From a virus: 51,480 bases of DNA. Position numbers and translations under genes: made by a program. The notes beneath the pieces are model-generated. The model was not told where the DNA came from. It saw nothing but the letters and a program-made list of their open reading frames with translations, and did not search any database. Position 1 is the first letter of the stretch. The number at the start of each line of letters is the position of its first letter. Location of the stretch: the IMG/VR virus record IMGVR_UViG_3300022227_000005, positions 1 to 51,480 of that record. One strand, given 5' to 3'. This document shows positions 25,964 through 33,031 of this stretch, piece after piece.

Positions 25964-27193
25964 TTATCCTGTGAAAATGATTGGTGCTGCGAAAGGTACT
26001 CTTTGGTATTGCAATTCAATAGCTTCAGCCAATTGTGCATCCTGTTCCATCAATCTAAGATTGGATGTTTCTTCTAGATTCTCGACAAGGGTTTCTTTCA
26101 ATTGTTCTTGTTTTTCCAACCCTTCAGCTACTAAAGCGTCTCCATCTAATGTAACTTCACTATTTGGAATTGGAACTGTTGAGAATTTTCTTCTTATTCT
26201 ACCCAATGTTTCCATACAAATACCCAGACAAAATTGTCTTATCCATCTTCTACCAAATGAATTTGTATCTTCGTATTTAATATCTTTGAAAGGAACATTT
26301 GAGATAGATGAAATTCCTGTTACTGATGGATCGCCTGTGTCTAAAGCATAATCAGGACCGAATGGATCCATATCAACTGTATAGTCTATCCATAGTTTTA
26401 TATCACGAGTAGGTTTTGGTAGGAATCGAATTCTATCACCAAAAATATTGTATGAGTGATTTGATCTTCTAACTCTATCATTAGTTTCCAACAACCCAGC
26501 CCTTAAAATATCAGTCCAAATCGGTAGCACATGGAATACTGTCTCATTCGAAAATGATTCATATTGAAATTCTTGTGATAAAACATTCAACGAAGAATAA
26601 GGATCATAATATCTATACATTGTTGCAGGTTCTGTATGCCAAACATCTCTAACTTCAATTCTTGCTCCAGCAACTGAGGCTAGATAGGCAGAAACAGATG
26701 ACCCTGATTCATTATCTGTAAAATCATCTAGCAAATCATAGTCAGTATCTGTTGCATTGATTGTGATATAAGCTCTTCTCTTATTTTGTACACCTCCAAC
26801 CCCAGCTTCAGTACCATATGGATTGGCTAATCTTCTAAGATAATCTAATGTTTGATGAGGTAGTTTGTTGGTGAAATCTTGTGTTGATTGGTCTCTCGAC
26901 AATCCAAGGAAGTTTGCTAACCAGTTCTTTGCTTGAAATCTATTGATCAATGCTGAATATTCTATATTAGCTTCTTCGAATGAAGCATAGATCTGTAAAT
27001 TATCTAATTCAACTGTAAGCTTGGGTTCACCAAGTCTATATCTAATCCACTTAACTATTTCAGCACCTTCAGCTGAAATTGATGTCAGGTCTGCGGATAG
27101 TACTAATGTCGATGCTGTTGTTCCAAATATTCCAGAATATCCAGCATCACTTCCACTGCTTGTTAATCCTGTAAAAAAATTCTCAAAAGACAT
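25964..27193 (-). CDS. Neck protein, gp13-like
   Basis: A 409-residue protein. Near residue 45 comes 'IVKWIRYRLGEPKLTVELDN' and then 'LQIYASFEEANIEYSALINR', matching the start of gp13-type neck proteins of T4-like marine phages. The middle has DILRAGLLETNDRVRRSNHSYNI-type strands (quoted in part: DRVRRSNHSYNIFGDRIRF) and 'RDIKLWIDYTVDMDPFG'. The helical C-terminus ends near 'VPFAAPIIF'. It is longer than T4 gp13 (309). It precedes gp14-like and gp15-like, as in T4. Confidence 0.7.
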   Translation of the reverse strand: MSFENFFTGLTSSGSDAGYSGIFGTTASTLVLSADLTSISAEGAEIVKWIRYRLGEPKLTVELDNLQIYASFEEANIEYSALINRFQAKNWLANFLGLSRDQSTQDFTNKLPHQTLDYLRRLANPYGTEAGVGGVQNKRRAYITINATDTDYDLLDDFTDNESGSSVSAYLASVAGARIEVRDVWHTEPATMYRYYDPYSSLNVLSQEFQYESFSNETVFHVLPIWTDILRAGLLETNDRVRRSNHSYNIFGDRIRFLPKPTRDIKLWIDYTVDMDPFGPDYALDTGDPSVTGISSISNVPFKDIKYEDTNSFGRRWIRQFCLGICMETLGRIRRKFSTVPIPNSEVTLDGDALVAEGLEKQEQLKETLVENLEETSNLRLMEQDAQLAEAIELQYQRVPFAAPIIFTG

Positions 27194-27229
27194 TCATATT
27201 CTCGCAATACGGTACACGCCACTTTTTTT

Positions 27230-27237
27230 ATAAATAT
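27230..27237 (-). promoter_or_regulatory. Late-promoter-like ATATTTAT motif upstream of the neck operon
   Basis: GTATATTTATAAAA on the coding strand, 37 bases before ATG 27193 and downstream of a strong terminator. Confidence 0.55.
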
Positions 27238-27251
27238 ACAGTTATATCGAT

Positions 27252-27336
27252 AAAAAAACCCTGCATGGGTTATTAATCTCTCATTCTAACTTACTTTCAC
27301 TTAGTCTGAATGTTGAAGAGATATACTCTTGCAGGG
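27252..27336 (-). terminator. Long-stem rho-independent terminator
   Basis: Outer stem CCCTGCA/TGCAGGG, inner stem ATCTCT/AGAGAT with CATTC/GAATG, then TTTTTTTAT on the coding strand. It separates the 27370-27795 gene from the neck operon. Confidence 0.85.
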
Positions 27337-27350
27337 CTTAAAGCTTCAAT

Positions 27351-27358
27351 ATAAATAT
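27351..27358 (-). promoter_or_regulatory. ATATTTAT motif between gene and terminator
   Basis: GATATTTATATTG on the coding strand just after the stop at 27370 and ahead of the structured terminator. If active it would make only a short structured RNA of about 90 nt. Confidence 0.3.
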
Positions 27359-27369
27359 CTATGAATATT

Positions 27370-27795
27370 CTAGTTTGACAATAAATTTCTTTCCATCAAA
27401 TAATAATCATTTCCTGTACCATTTACATGTTTGTCAAGGTAATGTTGAATCTTTTGATTCTTACTTGTTAGATTGATATAATTGGGTGGATTGTAGTTTT
27501 TCCTTGGTTTGAAGATATTTGATGCTAGGCCTACATATTCTACTCCACAGAACGATAGAGTACGATGATCTTTTCTTCCCAATATTCTTAACCAAGTCTT
27601 GTACAAGACGAGCTTCACAAAAAAGGCTCTGATAATCAATCTATTCAGAGCTTCTGCGTGTGTGATGTTGCTTGGAGCGTATTTTTTTGTTGGAATTAAA
27701 GTTTTGACATTAGATATTGGAGTTCCATCATCTTCGAATCCATCTAATGTTGACATTAAATCATCAATTTCACTTTGATCCATTACATCAGGCAT
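27370..27795 (-). CDS. Protein of unknown function
   Basis: A 141-residue protein starting MPDVMDQSEIDDLMSTLDG (ATG 27795), with GAGGAAGG ideally placed upstream. The same frame is open for 57 more codons to the right, but that stretch is covered by a tRNA-like element and reads as low-quality protein. The C-terminal half is basic with aromatics (LVLYKTWLRILGRKD, 'KNYNPPNYINLTSKNQKI'). No family recognised. Confidence 0.7.
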   Translation of the reverse strand: MPDVMDQSEIDDLMSTLDGFEDDGTPISNVKTLIPTKKYAPSNITHAEALNRLIIRAFFVKLVLYKTWLRILGRKDHRTLSFCGVEYVGLASNIFKPRKNYNPPNYINLTSKNQKIQHYLDKHVNGTGNDYYLMERNLLSN

Positions 27796-27815
27796 GTTTC
27801 CTTCCTCAAAAAATT

Positions 27816-27978
27816 TGCTAGGCCTTCCCGGATTTGAACCAAGTTCCCCTCCAACATTCTCAACAGGTTTCACACTTGTCCCCTGTTTTTTACCATTCGC
27901 CACAAATGGTCGAATGCGATGATTGATTGTGGCGATCAAGAGCATCAGGAGTGCTTTAGCCGCCATAAGCTAAAGGCC
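27816..27978 (-). ncRNA. tRNA-like RNA with an internal insertion
   Basis: The 5' end GGGCCTT pairs over seven bases with AAGGCCT near the 3' end (one G-T pair). After the 5' strand come TA, a D-arm (GCTT...AAGC with GG in the loop) and A. Before the 3' strand is a T-arm, CTTGG-TTCAAAT-CCGGG. The distance is 163 bases, about 90 more than a tRNA. The extra part contains the perfect inverted repeat TCGCCACAA/TTGTGGCGA (27896-27904 and 27926-27934). One reading gives an anticodon loop CT-CCT-GA (Arg), but then the D and anticodon stems compete. The 3' end is GCA, not CCA. It could be an intron-containing, long-variable-arm or decayed tRNA. Confidence 0.5.
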
Positions 27979-27992
27979 CATATATTACCACT

Positions 27993-28000
27993 AATAAATA
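27993..28000 (-). promoter_or_regulatory. Late-promoter-like ATATTTAT motif before the tRNA-like element
   Basis: GATATTTATTAG on the coding strand, 15 bases upstream of the 5' end of the tRNA-like RNA. The spacing suits transcription of that RNA and the gene after it. Confidence 0.5.
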
Positions 28001-28042
28001 TCAATTTTTAATCTTTGTTGAAACGATTGCATAGACCATATG

Positions 28043-28149
28043 CTAAATAGCAATGCTAATCCATACCCAAACAGCCACTTTCATTGCTGATTCCATTTCA
28101 AAACCTTTATTTTATTGAGCAGTTTATTCTCTAAGGGAGAGTTTGCTCA
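28043..28149 (-). other. Intergenic hairpin and possible 17-residue peptide
   Basis: A hairpin (TGAGCA/TGCTCA outer stem, CTCT/AGAG inside, 28116-28149) follows the stop at 28165 but lacks a T run. Below it ATG 28096 with AAAGG seven bases ahead opens a hydrophobic peptide, MESAMKVAVWVWISIAI, ending at 28043. Whether it is translated is unknown. Confidence 0.35.
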
Positions 28150-28164
28150 GGAGAGCCCTATGAT

Positions 28165-28629
28165 TTATACGAATGCTGTTTGAAGAGCTTCAAGAATCTT
28201 GGAAGCCTTTACAGACCGAGCCTTTTCATCCGAAGTGGAAACCAATTCCTCAACCAGCCGAACCACAAACTTTTGGGCCTTAGTACGTCGACCATAAGGC
28301 TTGTATTCAGAAACCCGAAAGGCCTTTTCAACCTTCTCATTCCAGCCAGGAGCCAAAATGTCCTTCACAAAAGCTGTAGTCTTTGGACCAACCTTTGTTC
28401 CAGTAGAAGTTCGAACCACGAACCAGCGATAAGATTCCTTATCCTTGGCCAAAATGTGATCGAAGTAATTAAAATTGGTAGGAACATTCTTGAATTCATC
28501 CGGAGTATTAGTCCGGTCATTCAAAACTTCCAATACTCGTGCTCTGGTTGCAGGCTCAACTTCATAAGCCTTTGTGCCATCAGCCTTTACCTTGTCCTTG
28601 TACATCTTGATACGAAACCGCTTAGCCAT
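28165..28629 (-). CDS. Early-type basic protein of unknown function
   Basis: A 154-residue basic protein, MAKRFRIKMYKDKVKADGTK, with helices and a lysine/arginine-rich part (YKPYGRRTKAQKFVVRL). It is preceded by GAGGTATAAG and, 49 bases upstream, by one of the six conserved promoters. Arginine codons lean to CGA/CGG, unlike the late genes. No domain recognised; nucleic-acid binding is possible from charge. Confidence 0.75.
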   Translation of the reverse strand: MAKRFRIKMYKDKVKADGTKAYEVEPATRARVLEVLNDRTNTPDEFKNVPTNFNYFDHILAKDKESYRWFVVRTSTGTKVGPKTTAFVKDILAPGWNEKVEKAFRVSEYKPYGRRTKAQKFVVRLVEELVSTSDEKARSVKASKILEALQTAFV

Positions 28630-28677
28630 CTTATACCTCCTCAGGTATTGTGTTGTGAAACATTCTATTGACAGTAT

Positions 28678-28706
28678 AATATAACAAATTCTTGATCGAT
28701 TGTAAA
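28678..28706 (-). promoter_or_regulatory. Early promoter P1
   Basis: TTTACA, 17-base spacer beginning ATCG, then TGT-TATATT on the coding strand. One of six promoters of the same design. Confidence 0.75.
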
Positions 28707-28756
28707 CTTAAAACCTCATTTTTTCTCCTTTTTTTCAAATTCGTCCAAAACCTTTG

Positions 28757-28990
28757 TCAAAATTTTCGCCATTCTTTTAGCGATCTGTTAAAGAAATAGT
28801 AATCGTCCTTACTAAGTAGTTCATCATTCTCCATCTCTTGAGCAATCTGACTTAGAAGTTCTAAAGGAAGCTCCATAGCTTCATAAAGTGCATCTCTATA
28901 ATCTTCTGGAATTTCGATATCTCATATATCCTCTTGAGCTTTAGTCAGCAAATCATAGCATCTCTTTACTGCCGGATCGGTGAATTCCAT
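28757..28990 (-). pseudogene. Small acidic gene with an in-frame TGA
   Basis: ATG 28990 overlaps the previous stop as TAATG. The frame reads MEFTDPAVKRCYDLLTKAQE-DI, then TGA (28924-28922), then DIEIPEDYRDALYEAMELPL and on to a TGA at 28757; 77 sense codons in all. The part after the TGA reads as normal acidic helical protein, so a nonsense mutation, a sequence error or stop-codon readthrough are all possible. No family recognised. Confidence 0.6.
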
Positions 28991-29556
28991 TAGGCATCCT
29001 TCTTTTCGAATAGACTTGGGAATTGCTTGTGAACTTCTCGGACCAGGTTATAAGCCTGAGATCGGTTTTTGTAAGGAATCATGATTGTGAATTTAACTTC
29101 TTCACCGGAACCTGAAATCGAAGCCGGGCCATGCCAACGTTCAATTTCATGCTCAGTTCGGATATTTTCAGCAATCTTCTCAGCAGCTTCGCGCCGGTTG
29201 TTTCGTTCGGCTCGTTCCTTCTGAAATTTCTTTTCCAGCTCAACTACTTCAACGATCTTTTCAATTACTCGATCGTAATCAAAATTCATTGTAGAAGCTT
29301 TGAGAGTAGAAGTTCGATATCCAGAACTTGAAGGCCAGTTAATCTTCATTTTCAAACTGTCATCAGGAAATCGGTTTGTAGCTTCATGCGCGAAGGTCTT
29401 CTCAAATTGAATATAAACCCCGACTCCATCAACTCTGCAAATCGAAGGAAGTGAATATATAGATTTTGAAGTCTCAACCTCATATCCCTTTTCCTCCAAC
29501 AAAATCTGGAAAGCGTTGATGTGAAGTTTGGCGAGGGTAGAATTCGTTGTACTCAT
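28990..29556 (-). CDS. Early-type protein of unknown function
   Basis: A 188-residue protein starting MSTTNSTLAKLHINAFQILL (ATG 29556 with GGAG six bases ahead). Residues 20-100 are alpha/beta with 'RVDGVGVYIQFEKTFAHEAT'. Residues 105-140 are a charged helix (ELEKKFQKERAERNNRREAA), and a beta-alpha end follows. It lies 114 bases downstream of promoter P2. No family recognised. Confidence 0.75.
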   Translation of the reverse strand: MSTTNSTLAKLHINAFQILLEEKGYEVETSKSIYSLPSICRVDGVGVYIQFEKTFAHEATNRFPDDSLKMKINWPSSSGYRTSTLKASTMNFDYDRVIEKIVEVVELEKKFQKERAERNNRREAAEKIAENIRTEHEIERWHGPASISGSGEEVKFTIMIPYKNRSQAYNLVREVHKQFPSLFEKKDA

Positions 29557-29669
29557 TTGCTTCTCCTTAAAAACCGTGATTTTGATTTTCCCAGGTATCA
29601 TTGCCCTCTGAGGGTCTTATAACCTTGTTTCCTGTCTGGAGGAAAACCGTATGTTTTTGTAACATGTAT

Positions 29670-29698
29670 AATATAACAAATCTAGCTTCGATATGAAA
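29670..29698 (-). promoter_or_regulatory. Early promoter P2
   Basis: TTTCAT-N17-TATATT with TGT ahead of the -10 box. The flanks (TGTTTCATATCG, ATTTGTTATATTATACATG) are shared with P3, P4 and P5. The terminator for the previous unit abuts its upstream side. Confidence 0.85.
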
Positions 29699-29710
29699 CA
29701 TAAAATCAAA

Positions 29711-29749
29711 TAAAAAACCAAATGAATAAAAAAAAACATCCATTTGGTT
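29711..29749 (-). terminator. Rho-independent terminator ahead of P2
   Basis: Stem AACCAAATG/CATTTGGTT with a T-rich loop, then TTTTTTATTTG on the coding strand, a few bases before the -35 box of P2. Confidence 0.85.
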
Positions 29750-29952
29750 CTAAACCGTACCGTTCTAAGGGTTTAACGATTCTGTGCGTATATCTGTATA
29801 AGTTATTGTATTATAATAAGTTAGGTATATCATAAGTGTTTGTAAAACAACAACTTAGGAGAGGCGTATAGAGTTGGTGTCAGAACGATTTAGATTCTTT
29901 TCTTGATAATTCATACATAACGACCTCCTCACGGCTCTCAGATCGTATTCCC
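29750..29952 (-). ncRNA. Intergenic element A (candidate small RNA or peptide leader)
   Basis: About 200 bases without a normal gene between the stop at 29953 and a terminator. It shares a 22-base identical stretch (29901-29922) and the 12-mer 'acaacttaggag' with element D at 43.6 kb. On the coding strand GAGGAGG stands five bases before ATG 29918, opening MYELSRKESKSF (stop at 29880). Element D encodes the related MYELSRWEFKSFRS. It also shares GGTTTAACGA and GTGCGTATAT with element B. Confidence 0.5.
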
Positions 29953-30201
29953 TCAGGAGCTCTGCTTTGTCTTCCTCAGCTTCCCTAGGTCAGCCACAGC
30001 TTTGATTTCCATCAGATTCAGGATGAAGGTTTTTCCATCGGTATTCTCAAATTCAAAAAATCCATCCCATTCTGGATTTCCAGAGTTTCGACGAATAGAT
30101 TCTCGTAATTCACCCAAAAATGCTGAAGCTTCGCTTGGAGATTTCACGTCAAACTCTCCAAAGTAAGTCCAGAATCTTAGTTTAAATTTGTATTCGTTCA
30201 T
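29953..30201 (-). CDS. Small protein of unknown function
   Basis: An 82-residue protein, MNEYKFKLRFWTYFGEFDVK, alpha/beta, with a basic end (KLRKTKQSS). It starts at ATG 30201, adjoining the previous stop. Last gene of the sigma-factor unit. Confidence 0.7.
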   Translation of the reverse strand: MNEYKFKLRFWTYFGEFDVKSPSEASAFLGELRESIRRNSGNPEWDGFFEFENTDGKTFILNLMEIKAVADLGKLRKTKQSS

Positions 30202-30431
30202 TATCTAGATGCATCCAAAACATCTGAATCTGTAAAATTATCATCCAATAACCATTGAATAGCTATATAGTTCTTGAGAATTTCATCTATCGTATTTCTT
30301 CTATTGACCAATCTCTTTATTCTTACTTCTCCTTCATTGACAGTGTCAATATACAGAGGATCGGCTCTTAGTCTTGTTATTTCAGTATCTAAAGCATTTT
30401 TCAATCTTATAACTTCTTGAATCTTCTTCAT
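30201..30431 (-). CDS. Small helical protein
   Basis: A 76-residue protein, MKKIQEVIRLKNALDTEITR, mostly coiled coil up to residue 55 with an acidic end (DDNFTDSDVLDASR). It overlaps the exonuclease gene by four bases. No family recognised. Confidence 0.7.
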   Translation of the reverse strand: MKKIQEVIRLKNALDTEITRLRADPLYIDTVNEGEVRIKRLVNRRNTIDEILKNYIAIQWLLDDNFTDSDVLDASR

Positions 30432-30979
30432 TTATTCTCCTTGATAAATTTTTCTATGTCGAGATGATTACATATTCTTGCTGCATTTTTTGCATCGGCT
30501 AGAGCTCTATGATTAGTTCCTTCAAATTCCAATCCTAGAAACTTTAGAGCATTCACTACTCCTACTTTTTCTTTGTATTGCCAGTTGAATACTGTTTTTA
30601 GATTGATGTGCCTCATTGTAAAATCAGGAAGTTCCCACCATCGACAATCTCTCTTCCACTGTCTTTTATCAAAATCATCCCAAGATGCCCAGGGAGGATA
30701 GCCGAACGATGCAAATATATTATACATCGTATTATGTGCATCTATGAATAGTGGAGCACATTCAACTTTTTCTTGAGTTATTCCAGTAAGCTCCATACAA
30801 AATTTATCAAGCTCTGGATTTCTAGAAGGTCTTACAAATGTTTCAAATGCACCTGTAGATATTTTGCAACTAGTTTCATGAACAACTAGACCTATCTCAA
30901 TGATTTCAGTTTCATTCCTAGATTTTTCTGGATGTCCTCGCCAGCAAGTGGCCTCAAAATCTATGATGATTATGTTCAT
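30428..30979 (-). CDS. DEDDh 3'-5' exonuclease (ERI-1/RNase T-like)
   Basis: A 183-residue exonuclease domain. Exo I is 'IIIIDFEATCWRGHPEKSRN' (D7, E9) with EIIEIG following. Exo II is near 'ASWDDFDKRQW'. Exo III is 'GTNHRALADAKNAARI', giving the H-x-A-x-x-D form. All catalytic acids and the histidine are present. It would trim RNA or single-stranded DNA ends using two metals. T4 itself has DexA of the same superfamily. It overlaps both neighbours by four bases. Confidence 0.88.
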   Translation of the reverse strand: MNIIIIDFEATCWRGHPEKSRNETEIIEIGLVVHETSCKISTGAFETFVRPSRNPELDKFCMELTGITQEKVECAPLFIDAHNTMYNIFASFGYPPWASWDDFDKRQWKRDCRWWELPDFTMRHINLKTVFNWQYKEKVGVVNALKFLGLEFEGTNHRALADAKNAARICNHLDIEKFIKENK

Positions 30980-31323
30980 TCGTGATATTCACTTTCGCTT
31001 ATATTTCCAAATGCTATTTGCCTATGACCATTTCCTTGCTTGTAAGAGAAAACATCATCCTTTTCTTTGTAGTCAATATCGATTATGTTCTTGATGTTCC
31101 TTAATACGAGCATGAATCTCTTGCAAGCCCATTTAGTTCCTTCGAACAATTGAATCGAGCTTCTTTCATTTCCTCCATATCCCATAGTATCTTTACTAGC
31201 TAGAACATGAAATTCATCTCCGAGTACATTTGGATTTATTCTGATTCTATTAAAATCTGATATATCTACTAATTCGCCATTTGGAATTCTTATCCACTCT
31301 TCTGACATTTTTGACATAACCAT
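30976..31323 (-). CDS. Protein of unknown function
   Basis: A 115-residue protein, alpha/beta, with IRIPNGELVDISDFNRIRI early and 'KRFMLVLRNIKNIIDIDY' in the second half. ATG 31323 overlaps the zinc-protein gene by 34 bases; an internal ATG at 31308 is an alternative start. No family recognised. Confidence 0.65.
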   Translation of the reverse strand: MVMSKMSEEWIRIPNGELVDISDFNRIRINPNVLGDEFHVLASKDTMGYGGNERSSIQLFEGTKWACKRFMLVLRNIKNIIDIDYKEKDDVFSYKQGNGHRQIAFGNISESEYHE

Positions 31324-31445
31324 TTTCTTCTTTCTTCGACATAAGTTGTCGAGTCTAAAGGGAATTCAGTTTGACAGCCTTCACACCACTCGGTCGTTTG
31401 TGCAAATTCTGCTGATTTGGGATCATGTCTACCATCATTTGGCAT
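31290..31445 (-). CDS. Small zinc-ribbon protein
   Basis: A 51-residue protein starting MPNDGRHDPKSAEFA (ATG 31445, AAAGGG upstream). CEGC near residue 22 and CQKC near residue 46 form a four-cysteine zinc site. Longer starts overlap the preceding gene in another frame. Probably a small regulator or protein-interaction module. Confidence 0.6.
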   Translation of the reverse strand: MPNDGRHDPKSAEFAQTTEWCEGCQTEFPLDSTTYVEERRKWLCQKCQKSG

Positions 31446-31461
31446 GATCCCTTTTAGCTTT

Positions 31462-31668
31462 CTAAGATTCATGATCGCTAGGGCCTTCCCAAGCGCGGGG
31501 ACCTTCCCAGGGATGAGGATGTTTCCATTCTCTGGGCTTAATAAATTCATCATAAGTTTCCTCGTGACGAATAATTTTACCTTCGAGATGTTTGATTCTT
31601 TCTTTTATGTCTTTCATATCTGCAAGACACGTCTTCAACTCTTGTAATATTTCAGCATGTTCTGTCAT
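31462..31668 (-). CDS. Small coiled-coil protein with WEGP repeats
   Basis: A 68-residue protein starting MTEHAEILQELKTCLADMKD (ATG 31668, AAAGG seven bases ahead). The first 40 residues are coiled coil and the end has repeated W-(E)-(G)-P units (HPWEGPRAWEGPSDHES) in locally GC-rich DNA. It follows the structured leader at 31669-31762. Confidence 0.65.
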   Translation of the reverse strand: MTEHAEILQELKTCLADMKDIKERIKHLEGKIIRHEETYDEFIKPREWKHPHPWEGPRAWEGPSDHES

Positions 31669-31762
31669 CTCATAACCTTTCATTAGCCGAGGACCTATCC
31701 GGCTTCAGCATCCCTCGACTTGCTCCAGAGGTTGGAAATTCCAACGTGACCGGAACAGCTAT
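31669..31762 (-). promoter_or_regulatory. Structured leader RNA candidate
   Basis: A 94-base gap that is much more GC-rich than its surroundings. On the coding strand TTCCGG pairs with CTGGAG around an inner TTGGAA/TTCCAA hairpin. Then CGAGG...CCTCG and the overlapping AGCCG...CGGCT can form alternative helices that end just before AAAGG of the next gene. Such mutually exclusive stems next to a ribosome site are typical of cis-regulatory RNAs. I could not match a named riboswitch class. Confidence 0.5.
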
Positions 31763-32473
31763 TTATACAAAAGCATCTTCTAAGTCTTCATCCCCTCTAA
31801 GCTTAAGCAATGCTCTATCTTGAGCTTTCTTCAATCCCATTTCAGTATATTTCTTGCCAAACACTGAAGCAGTCAAAGAAGCAGTTTGTGTCAGAGTCTT
31901 TCTTTCTTCACCTTTCAACCCATATCTATGGATGATTGTGAATCTTTCGATGGGAGACAATAGATCTTCCTTATCAAGCACGAATTCAATATGCTCAGAC
32001 AATTCAGTGTCACCATAGATATTCACGGGATCAGCTGTGATTGTGTCCAAAACTTGCTTTTGAATCTTATCTTGATACAGTCTGTTCTCATCACCAGAAT
32101 CAATTGAATAATTATCCAATGGAATTTCCTTTTGGACAATTCGTGATCTGTTAACATCAAGCTCAACTTTATTCATTTGAATCTGTTCATTGATCTTATT
32201 TCGAGGAATGTGAACAACTCTTTTTTCGGCAAGATAGTTCAAAATACCAGCTCTAGCCCAATTGTAGAGATGAGTGGAAGGCTTGGATTTTCCTGCTTCA
32301 TATGTTTCAGCACCCCTACACATCATAACATGAGCTTCTGATCTCATATCGTCTAAATCGACACCTGAAATATGATAATACTTCTTGATGAGTGCATTAA
32401 TCACCCAATCATTTTCCAATACGAGCTTGTTTCTTTCTTCTATTGTGAGGCCATTTTCAAAAAGCTTGTTCAT
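31763..32473 (-). CDS. Sigma-70 family sigma factor
   Basis: A 236-residue protein. Region 2 is seen at residues 15-90: NDWVINALIKKYYHISGVDL, 'DDMRSEAHVMMCRGAETY' and 'STHLYNWARAGILNYLAEKR', including the -10 recognition and melting helix. A linker follows, then region 4 at residues 170-230: 'LSPIERFTIIHRYGLKGEER' and 'GLKKAQDRALLKLRG'. It would redirect host RNA polymerase. It lies directly behind promoter P6 and heads a unit with the exonuclease. It is a candidate reader of the window's own promoter motifs. Confidence 0.85.
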   Translation of the reverse strand: MNKLFENGLTIEERNKLVLENDWVINALIKKYYHISGVDLDDMRSEAHVMMCRGAETYEAGKSKPSTHLYNWARAGILNYLAEKRVVHIPRNKINEQIQMNKVELDVNRSRIVQKEIPLDNYSIDSGDENRLYQDKIQKQVLDTITADPVNIYGDTELSEHIEFVLDKEDLLSPIERFTIIHRYGLKGEERKTLTQTASLTASVFGKKYTEMGLKKAQDRALLKLRGDEDLEDAFV

Positions 32474-32526
32474 TCAGTTTCTCCTAGATTATTTTACACA
32501 CCACTCCTAATGTCCTACTGTCATAT

Positions 32527-32558
32527 ATAAATATAATCAATTTTGAGGCGATTGTAAA
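32527..32558 (-). promoter_or_regulatory. Early promoter P6 (sigma gene), overlapping an ATATTTAT motif
   Basis: TTTACA, 17-base spacer beginning ATCG, then TATATT on the coding strand (32530-32558), 57 bases before ATG 32473. The -10 continues as TATATTTATATA, so both motif types coincide here. Confidence 0.75.
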
Positions 32559-32570
32559 CAAAAAAGAAAA

Positions 32571-32810
32571 TTATTCTACGCCTCCAAGATAATCTTTCCA
32601 GCATTTATCGGAGCACAATCCAGTAAGCCATTGTTCACGATCTATATGAGTTCCAGATTCGAAAGCATCATGCTTATAGGCGAAGTTTGGCTTGTAGTTC
32701 TTCTTACATTGGGGACAATAATGTTTATTCTCGTTCAATGCCTCAAGGGCTGTACGCTCTGGGCATTCATCGGGTAGTATGTCGAGTAAAGTCTTTTGTC
32801 CTTCGTTCAT
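32571..32810 (-). CDS. Small zinc-binding protein
   Basis: A 79-residue protein with CPQC near residue 32 and 'GLCSDKCWKDYLGGVE' at the end, giving a C-x-x-C...C-x-x-x-C zinc site of treble-clef appearance. It overlaps the previous stop by one base. Last gene before P6. No specific family recognised. Confidence 0.7.
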   Translation of the reverse strand: MNEGQKTLLDILPDECPERTALEALNENKHYCPQCKKNYKPNFAYKHDAFESGTHIDREQWLTGLCSDKCWKDYLGGVE

Positions 32811-33022
32811 TAATCAATTTCCTCTGTGATATACTGATGCAACATTGTAGCAAATGGAGCTATCATGTCTTTTTCGTAAGATGGAAGCGTGTTCCCATCT
32901 TGTATATATCTAACCAATGCATTTCTGATTGTTTTCACCTGATTTGCTGATAGATTTTGAAGGAAATATCTCTGTTCTCCAGCATATTCTCCTTCACCTG
33001 TAAATTCTTCAATGTAAGCCAT
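32810..33022 (-). CDS. Small helical protein
   Basis: A 70-residue acidic protein, MAYIEEFTGEGEYAGEQRYF, then two helices (VKTIRNALVRYIQDGNTLPS). ATG 33022 with AGGAGAAAAAA upstream. No family recognised. Confidence 0.7.
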   Translation of the reverse strand: MAYIEEFTGEGEYAGEQRYFLQNLSANQVKTIRNALVRYIQDGNTLPSYEKDMIAPFATMLHQYITEEID

Positions 33023-33031
33023 TTTTTTCTC

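Noticed and set aside
27796-27966. N-terminal extension of the 27370-27795 gene by 57 codons
   Set aside because: A much better ribosome site precedes ATG 27795, and the extension overlaps a paired tRNA-like structure.
27816-27978. tmRNA
   Set aside because: It has a normal D-arm, is far too short, and no tag reading frame with an Ala-Ala end or tmRNA-type TTCGA start region was seen.
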